A stretch of DNA of 64,000 nucleotides from Scilla litardierei (taxonomy: Eukaryota; Streptophyta; Magnoliopsida; Asparagales; Asparagaceae): assembly GCA_030789695.1 (NCBI GenBank), contig CM061139.1, positions 199,923,641-199,987,640 of the forward strand. The letters run 5' to 3'. The position numbers and the translations under genes were made by a program. The notes beneath the pieces are model-generated. The model worked only from the letters and a program-made list of their open reading frames with translations. It did not search any database and was not told the DNA's origin. Shown here piece after piece: positions 58,101 to 64,000 of the stretch (position 1 is the first letter of the stretch; every line of letters starts with the position of its first letter).

Positions 58101-59026
58101 TACACACCACACTTGTCATGCTTACTGCTGTACACACCACACTTGCCCTGTTTACTGTTGTACACACCACGCTTGCCATGTTTATTGCTGTACACACACA
58201 CTTGCCATACTTATTGCTGTACACATTACACCTTGCCATGTTCGCCACTTTGTGCACTACACTTCGCCTGCTCACTACTTTATACACTACACTTGCTATG
58301 TTCACCACTTGCAGACCACGTATTGCCATGTTAGCACTACACCTTGCCATGTTAGCACTACACCTTGCCATGTCTACTTTCCACACCACACATTGCATGC
58401 TCACTACTCTGTACACCACACCTTGTTACACTTGCATGTTTTATTACGCTACCTTACTTTTCTTGGTTGTGCACCGTGGTGTTTTCCTTGCCCTTAAAAT
58501 CATTTGCAAACTTTATTATTATCTTGCCGAGGGTCATTTTTATCACTAACGTTTTAAATCTTGTCGAGCGACCCTCGCTGACGTATATTTCCTTGTCTGT
58601 GAAATATATGTTAGGTCTTGGGCAGAGTTCACCGAAGAGTTCTTTTGGAGATTGAGCAGGAGGACCAAGAGAACCAGGAGCACGAGACCCACTGCTGAGG
58701 ACGACATTCTTTCGCAGCGCTGCCTTAAAAGTTTAATACTTGTTGTTGTATTCTTTCAGGTGTATTTTAAATTCCATGTAACTGTTGTAATGGCCATGCT
58801 AGGCCTTAATTCTTTGTGTACGTGTAATCTGGATGTCGAATGTAATGATGGCATCATTTGTTGTTCTGATTGTTCGCAAAGCAAGAACCTATCGAGTAGT
58901 CATACACAGACGCTTATTGTGCTTAAGTCAAAGAAGGAAGAAAAAAAAGTACTTCTTCTTTGCTTTAAGCACAAGCGGGCCCGTTCGCGTCCTCGCCCCA
59001 AGTATAATGGGAAGCGGGGCGTGACA
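55147..59026 (+). repeat. 5' LTR of the TR-GAG element
   Basis: It begins TGTAACGGCC and ends GGCGTGACA. It contains a Pro-coding GC-rich block (about 56400-56720) whose overlapping ORFs are shared with the 3' LTR and are not genes, a TAA/ATT microsatellite (56810-56880), and a TGTACAC tandem array (57935-58230). Confidence 0.92.
57935..58230 (+). repeat. Minisatellite in the TR-GAG LTR
   Basis: About nine units of 30-34 bp containing GCTGTACACACCACACTTGCC, followed by more degenerate copies to about 58440. A block of several units is itself repeated (57969-58080 and 58081-58198). The 3' LTR has only the first two units before it is cut at 63384. Confidence 0.9.
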
Positions 59027-59151
59027 GGTTTTAGTGGTGGCCCATGCAGGTCTTGCTTTCTGCGAAATGCTCGGAACAATATGGATGTCATTATTAACTA
59101 GACTGTCTAGATAAATCTTGTACGCAAATGTTTACTTTGTTTGTTTGCAGC
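59027..59151 (+). other. TR-GAG primer-binding region and leader
   Basis: It starts GGTTTTAGTGGTGGCCCATG, nearly identical to the same position in the autonomous gypsy. TTTGCAG directly before the gag ATG resembles a splice acceptor. Confidence 0.6.
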
Positions 59152-60111
59152 ATGGCAGGAAGACGTAACACGCGACAAGGATCGGGAGATACTGGAGGCG
59201 AGGAGGACGACATCCGCCAGATGCTTGGAGTTATGAAGGAAATGCTTGAGATTCAGCACCACTTGGTCCAGCAGGGACGTCAGGCTGCACCAGGTGCTCT
59301 ATCGCCTCGTTATGAGCCTGGAGCCAAGCAGTTCCGAGAGATGCATCCGACGAACTTCTCTGGACGAGAGGGTCCACTAGCGGCCGAGGAATGGCTTCGC
59401 AACACTGCGGATAACTTGGGTCTTGCCCGAGTCAATCCGAACGATTGGGTGGACCTCGCCAAGAAGCAGCTGACAGATAATGCCTGTCACTGGTGGGATG
59501 CCGAAGAGGCTAGGCTGATCAAGCCGATTCCTTGGGTTACTTTCCATCAGAGGTTTGATGCCCAGTACTTCCCGAAGGCTGCAAAGAGGGAAGTGCAGCA
59601 GCGCTTCATCAACCTGGAGCAGGGCACCAGGACAGTCGATGAGTATGAGGCTGAATTTACCATGCTGAGTCGATTCGCCTCTACACTGGTAGCAGACGAG
59701 GAGGACTGTGCACACCGCTTTCTACAGGGCTTAAATCTGGACATACAGGGTGTGTTTCCCGGGCACACCTTTACTACTCATGAGCAAGTCCTGGTAGCTG
59801 TGAAGAGGCACGAGCAGATCGCGAATCAGAAGAAGGAACGTCAGGCAGGCAAGCGTCCACTGGAGATGCCAAGGGATGATCTCCGACCAACTCAGACCAC
59901 CAACTTCAAAAGGCCTGCAACTCCAGTCGACCCCAGATTTACAGTGGTATGCCATCATTGTAACCGGATTGGACACGTCAAGAAGGATTGTCGTGTACTT
60001 TTGAACCAGTGTTTGGCATGCGGGGCACCTGATCATATTGCAAGGAACTGCCCTCGTCGCACTGGGAATTCTGCGACCCAATCTATGGTAGCATCAGGAT
60101 CGACCCAATAG
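59152..60111 (+). pseudogene. gag: TR-GAG Gag
   Basis: I start at the ATG at 59152 (MAGRRNTRQ), giving 319 residues. The gag domain (HWWDAEEARLIKP, RFINLEQGTRTVDEYEAEF) and two CCHC knuckles (CHHCNRIGHVKKDC and CLACGAPDHIARNC) are intact. A stop at 60109-60111 truncates the tail. Homologous tail sequence continues to a stop at about 60241, with one further frameshift. The remaining tail ends near the point where the autonomous element would splice into pol, so pol was lost cleanly at the gag boundary. Confidence 0.85.
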
Positions 60112-60534
60112 AGACCGCCTCTAGCCCCTCAGCGTCAAGTTCCTCAACAGGCCAATCCCGAACGTAGCCAGCACCAAAAATTACTCTATGGTCGCCGAGG
60201 AAGTTAGTGACGACGAACAAGTGATGAATGATGACGTCTGAACCCTGACCTATAATCGCCCTTAATGATTCATATCATGTGCTTATCCTTGCCTGTCACT
60301 TCTTAGATGTATCTTTTGCTTCCACTATTATCATTTCATCTACCTTGCTCTGCTATATTCTAGGTGTTGTTTTGATTATAATTGTTTCGATCTTAGACTT
60401 TTTCAATTCAGAAGTTTCCTTCCCTCTATGACTCTTTCTTCCTTAATACTCTGATACGTCGTCTATCAGGCTTTTCCTTGTTCATACCTAACTTAGGAAA
60501 TTCCGAGGACGGAATTATTCTAAGGAGGGTAGGA
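60112..60534 (+). other. TR-GAG 3' untranslated region and polypurine tract
   Basis: After the Gag tail there is about 290 bp of pyrimidine-rich sequence with no trace of protease, RT or integrase. The purine tract AAGGAGGGTAGGA then abuts the 3' LTR. Confidence 0.75.
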
Positions 60535-63384
60535 TGTAACGGCATGTTTTGTATATACGTATCTCGTACGTATTTGATTAGTATAATGATTTATTAGGGT
60601 ATGATTTTATTATTTTCGTAACTCGAGCACGCGATTTAACGATCGTGTTTTTATCTCCTCTAACCGTGATTGACGTTGGATGCAGGGTCTGAATCGTATT
60701 AATCAAATCAAATCTTCACCAAACCGATCTTACCAATCAAGAATACCTTGACCGAATCGATTGTCCAATCCGATCCTGATCCAAACATCTTGTCTGACCA
60801 TCCCCGTCATAGCTAATCTTAACTACATCAATTTTCTAAATCAAGCCGTGATCATAATAAATCATATGTCTTAATTAAATCGAACTCTCCTAATCAATTC
60901 CCGATTAGGCCGATCCTCCGAATCGAATCTTAACCGAGTCGATGTCCCCGATCAGGATATCTTGACCGAATAAATACTACTCAATGTTATGAAATTGGAT
61001 TTATTTATCCCAAATCAATTTCCTAAACCAAATCCAGGTATCCTAACCACTTCTACTATCTTAACCTAGGAACTTTATAAACCTTAATTAGAACCCTAAA
61101 CGATTAAATCAATAATATCCACTGGAATATTAATTATCCTAATTTAATCTCATCAAATCATATCTTGTATATAATAATCGGCTTTAAATCTTAATACACT
61201 AACTAATTGCTACTAAGTAAATTTTAATCACTAATTACTTTTAGCTAAGAAGTTGACTACCAATTAAATTGTTACTTTTAACTATTACTTTTCCTAACTA
61301 TCTTACCTATTTACCTTAACCTAACCCACCCTACCTAATTGAATCCCACCGAGATGTTGGTGAGATCCAACGTCCAACAGCAGTATTCATCACCTCCCCT
61401 AACATCAACCACCCACATTTAACCGGTCTCTTCCTCTCGTTCTTAAAACAATCAACAAGGGAAATCAAACAACACAACCATAGGCACAAACAACGGCATC
61501 ACGCAACAACAATCGGCCATCCCTCACTTCCTCCACCGTCAGCCTCCACAACCACCTCCACACAACAACATCAGCCACCACAAACAAACCAACCCTCCAC
61601 CATCATCACCCCTTCAGCCACCATCTCCTCCACCATACAACCAAACAACCCAACATCTCCTCCTCCACAAATCAGCCATCCACCCTCCTTACAACCCGAA
61701 AACACAAAACAGAAATTGAAACCAAATCCCAAATCTACAATTGGAATCAACCCAAATCCAACCAAGATTACAAATCACAAACCCCCTAAGATCAAACCCC
61801 CGAGCTCGGATCACCTCAGACGTCGCCCGTCGCCAACACCGCCCTGGAAGCGCCCCAAGCCCAAATCAGGCCGCCGCCGCCGCGAATCGCACGGGCCGCC
61901 TGGAGATCGACCACCGCCGTGCTCCTCAGGACCGCCGCCGAGCACTAGGAGCCCTAGCCTCGGATCTGCGCCGCCCCACCCCGGATCGCCGCCCGAAACC
62001 GCCGAGATCCGCCCGAAGCCGCCGACGCAGGCGCCCGCCGCCGCCGCATCCGCCCGCCGCCGCCGCATCCGCCGGATCCGGCCCCCTCTCCCACCGATCG
62101 CCCTTGCCCCTTCGCCCCTGCAAGCAGAAACCAAAAAAAAAGAAAGGAAAAAAAAAGAGAACGAGAGAACAGGGAGAGGGAGAGATCAGAATGAGAGGGG
62201 GAGAGGTATTAATGTAAGTATTAATATTAGAATTTATTAATAATAATAATAATATTATTATTATTATTAATTAAAGTTATAATTGTTATTATTATTATGA
62301 TCATATTATTATTGTTATTATGTTATAAGATTATTATGTAGGTTAGTTAGTAGATGATTTTTATAGGTTAAGTAATTAATAAGCTTAAAATTAATTAAGT
62401 TTTGATAAAAGTGGTTAAAGTGAACTTAATGTTAGTTCTTCTAAGCCACTGTCACCTTTTAGTAAGTTAGTGTAAATTATCTTACTATTTGATAACCACT
62501 AGCCTAATGACACTAGTCTATTCGATGCAGATAAAACGTGCCCCACGTCACCAGCACCTGGAGCACCCAAAACTCGCATCGCTTCAGGCAAGTATTTACT
62601 AACCGCAAGTATATTGCTTCCTACAACTGTTTTCAAAGACGCGGGTATTTACCACCTGCAAGTATATTACTTTCTACAAACTTTACAAAGACGCAAGTAA
62701 TTACCACCTGCAAATATTTTTATCGCATGCCTACTTTCAAATTTAACGCATGTCATTAGTACTGTTAACATCACTACTTTTCATAAGCAAGAGTGCATTC
62801 TTCTTACGTGTTAGAAAGTGTCGTTACATTCATTTGTTAAACCGTGAATTGCTAATATGGTGTCATACCATAATCCTGCCATGCTGATAATTACCTGCTT
62901 GTACACACTTGAGTGAATGGATACCGATGGAACGGATTGATGGAACACTTGAAATCGTGAACTTGTGAATTTGTGCGCCCAAGAGGCAAAGTCGTGAAAT
63001 CGTGATGTCATGTGAGTTGAAAAGTTCGTGCTTGTAATATGAATTAGGCTGGCTCGTGTTCCAGCAGAACACTTGGGTGGGGTAGTTCAATGTAGTAGAG
63101 GCTGGAATGCTAGATTGCACTCTCGTGATGAACTTGACCGACACCTGGCCGGGTCGGTGAGTAGAGAGTCACGGGTAGCTCCCGTTGACTTGGGTGTAAT
63201 GCTTGTCACTTCCCCCTCAGACATTGGCCTTTTCACTAGGCAAACTTGATTGATTGTCACGTTCTTTTACTCATGTTGTTACTATTGAGGATTGCATACT
63301 CTGCTAGTCACTCGTACATTGTTCGTGTACTAATGTCATGCTTATTGCTGTACACACCACACTTGCCTCGCTTGTTGCTGTACA
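60535..63384 (+). repeat. 3' LTR of the TR-GAG element (interrupted)
   Basis: It starts TGTAACGGCATG and is collinear with 55147-57983 apart from the small differences noted for the element. It stops after GCTGTACA at 63384, where unrelated sequence begins with TGATCGCTCC. The last quarter of the LTR is missing from the window. Confidence 0.9.
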
Positions 63385-64000
63385 TGATCGCTCCGGGACG
63401 TACACCCAAAGAACGGTTGTAGTTTTACCGCAAGCGCACGGTATAGCGGCGAGCGGGTATCGAACACAGGGAGGACGAATGACCGTGCTTGCTCCTAATC
63501 AACCTGGCTATTCAAGAATAGAGAGAGTTGCCTTGGGCGATCCTGTCACAATCGTCAGACAAATGTGCGAAATATCAAATCAAATAGAGAACGTCTAGGG
63601 AATGGGGAATCCCCGCTACTCACCGTATTTCATAAATGTGGTTCGTCGGTATTAAAATTGCTAGAATGAGAATTTGGATGAACTAGTTGCAACTAAATGT
63701 GGAACCAAGCTCACGCTCTCGCGCTGTTGCCGGTCTATAGCTATCCTAGGGTCGGGTCCAATCTCTTGCAAACCCTAGCCTAGGAAAGCTAGCATTAGGG
63801 TCAACATCATCGTCCAATTGCGCACCGAGCCCAATCTCTTGCAAACTCGGTCCACAATCTAAATTAGGATAGTTCCTACCCGTCCAATCTCTTGCAAACG
63901 GGTATCGGCACGGAATTGCAACCGGAGATCCTAGTATCGGTCCAATCTCTTGCAAACCGATACTTCGAAAATCCGACTCCAACCCAATTCGGATTTCTAG
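63385..64000. mobile_element. Unidentified inserted sequence with hairpin series
   Basis: It begins TGATCGCTCCGG exactly where the TR-GAG LTR is cut, so it is likely the end of another mobile element (perhaps an LTR, as it starts TG). It runs off the window. No coding region is supported. It contains four hairpins with a shared loop at 63746-63964. Confidence 0.6.
63746..63964. repeat. Four hairpins with invariant loop and changing stems
   Basis: The 16-nt loop TCCAATCTCTTGCAAA (first base C in copy 2) occurs at 63757-63772, 63830-63845, 63883-63898 and 63941-63956. The flanking arms pair in each case: CTAGGG/CCCTAG (copy 1, with 5 extra nt on the left), ACCGAG/CTCGGT (copy 2), TACCCG/CGGGTA (copy 3), AGTATCGG/CCGATACT (copy 4). 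Stem sequences differ between copies but remain complementary. Confidence 0.9.

Larger units (their letters stand above)
55147..63384 (+). mobile_element. TR-GAG-type non-autonomous gypsy element
   Basis: A 3880-bp 5' LTR (55147-59026), a 1.5-kb internal region encoding only Gag, a polypurine tract and a 3' LTR (from 60535, cut at 63384) form an element without pol. Its primer-region sequence and Gag closely match the autonomous gypsy element at 10793-21039, a likely helper type. LTR copies differ at a few sites (for example near 55157 and 60545), by a 16-18-bp GC-rich indel near 62045 and in a TAA microsatellite. The target duplication cannot be tested because the 3' end is interrupted. Confidence 0.9.

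Noticed and set aside
57847..58440. CRISPR-like repeat array
   Set aside because: There are no unique spacers; units are contiguous degenerate tandem repeats inside a plant LTR.
57847..58549. 216-codon ORF over the TGTACAC repeats
   Set aside because: The translation is only the repeat read in frame (Leu/Tyr/His/Cys), and other frames are equally open.

Overview
This window reads as a repeat-rich stretch of a flowering-plant nuclear genome. Every recognisable coding region but one belongs to a transposable element: Ty1/copia and Ty3/gypsy LTR retrotransposons, a PIF/Harbinger DNA transposon, a hAT-like element, a TIR MITE and two tRNA-derived SINEs. The exception is a single exon-like fragment of a dUTPase gene, which the Harbinger element has split. 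There are no bacterial operons, ribosome binding sites, CRISPR arrays, or rRNA or tRNA genes that I can support. I cannot name the species.

Layout, left to right. 1-7188 is the 3' part of a Sirevirus-like copia element: decayed pol, a second downstream ORF, several purine tracts and a 3' LTR, with unusual double-palindrome repeats. It abuts, and probably interrupts, the leader of a decayed Tork-like copia element. That Tork element runs in three pieces (7189-9053, 29385-31019, 38897-about 40140) because other elements are nested in it. The first gap holds four levels of nesting, each closed by an exact 5-bp target duplication: Tork integrase > a solo LTR in reverse orientation (9054-9238 plus 26258-29384, duplication gtagc) > Copia-A with 120-bp LTRs (9239-26252, duplication attac) > an apparently intact Tekay/Del-type gypsy chromovirus on the minus strand (10793-21039, 2745-bp LTRs, duplication catga). 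The second gap is Copia-B (31020-38896, 607-bp LTRs, duplication tgtcg), recent by its LTRs but with dead coding sequence.

40140-45435 is a patchwork: unassigned LTR-like sequence with a TATA box, a minus-strand copia remnant (LTR, primer site, gag start), a SINE with a MITE in its A-rich tail, a hAT-like element carrying a second SINE, and the dUTPase exon. 45436-53849 is a complete PIF/Harbinger element (25-bp inverted termini, TCA duplication) with a Myb/SANT-like ORF and a three-exon DDE transposase, both on the minus strand and both with lesions. 54002-55146 is the 5' end of a second copy of the Copia-A family. It is interrupted by a gag-only gypsy element of the TR-GAG kind (55147-63384, 3.9-kb LTRs), whose 3' LTR is in turn cut by an unidentified sequence at 63385.

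The most unusual signals are non-coding. The unidentified terminal sequence carries four hairpins whose 16-nt loop is nearly invariant while the stems change in complementary fashion. The Copia-B leader has a tandem duplication whose stem shows compensatory changes. The Sirevirus LTR has five double palindromes, with two more in its internal region. The gypsy element appears to carry two canonical GT-AG introns, one at the gag/pol junction and one in integrase. The autonomous gypsy (10793-21039) and the gag-only relative (55147-63384) plausibly form a helper/parasite pair, since they share Gag and the sequence after the 5' LTR.
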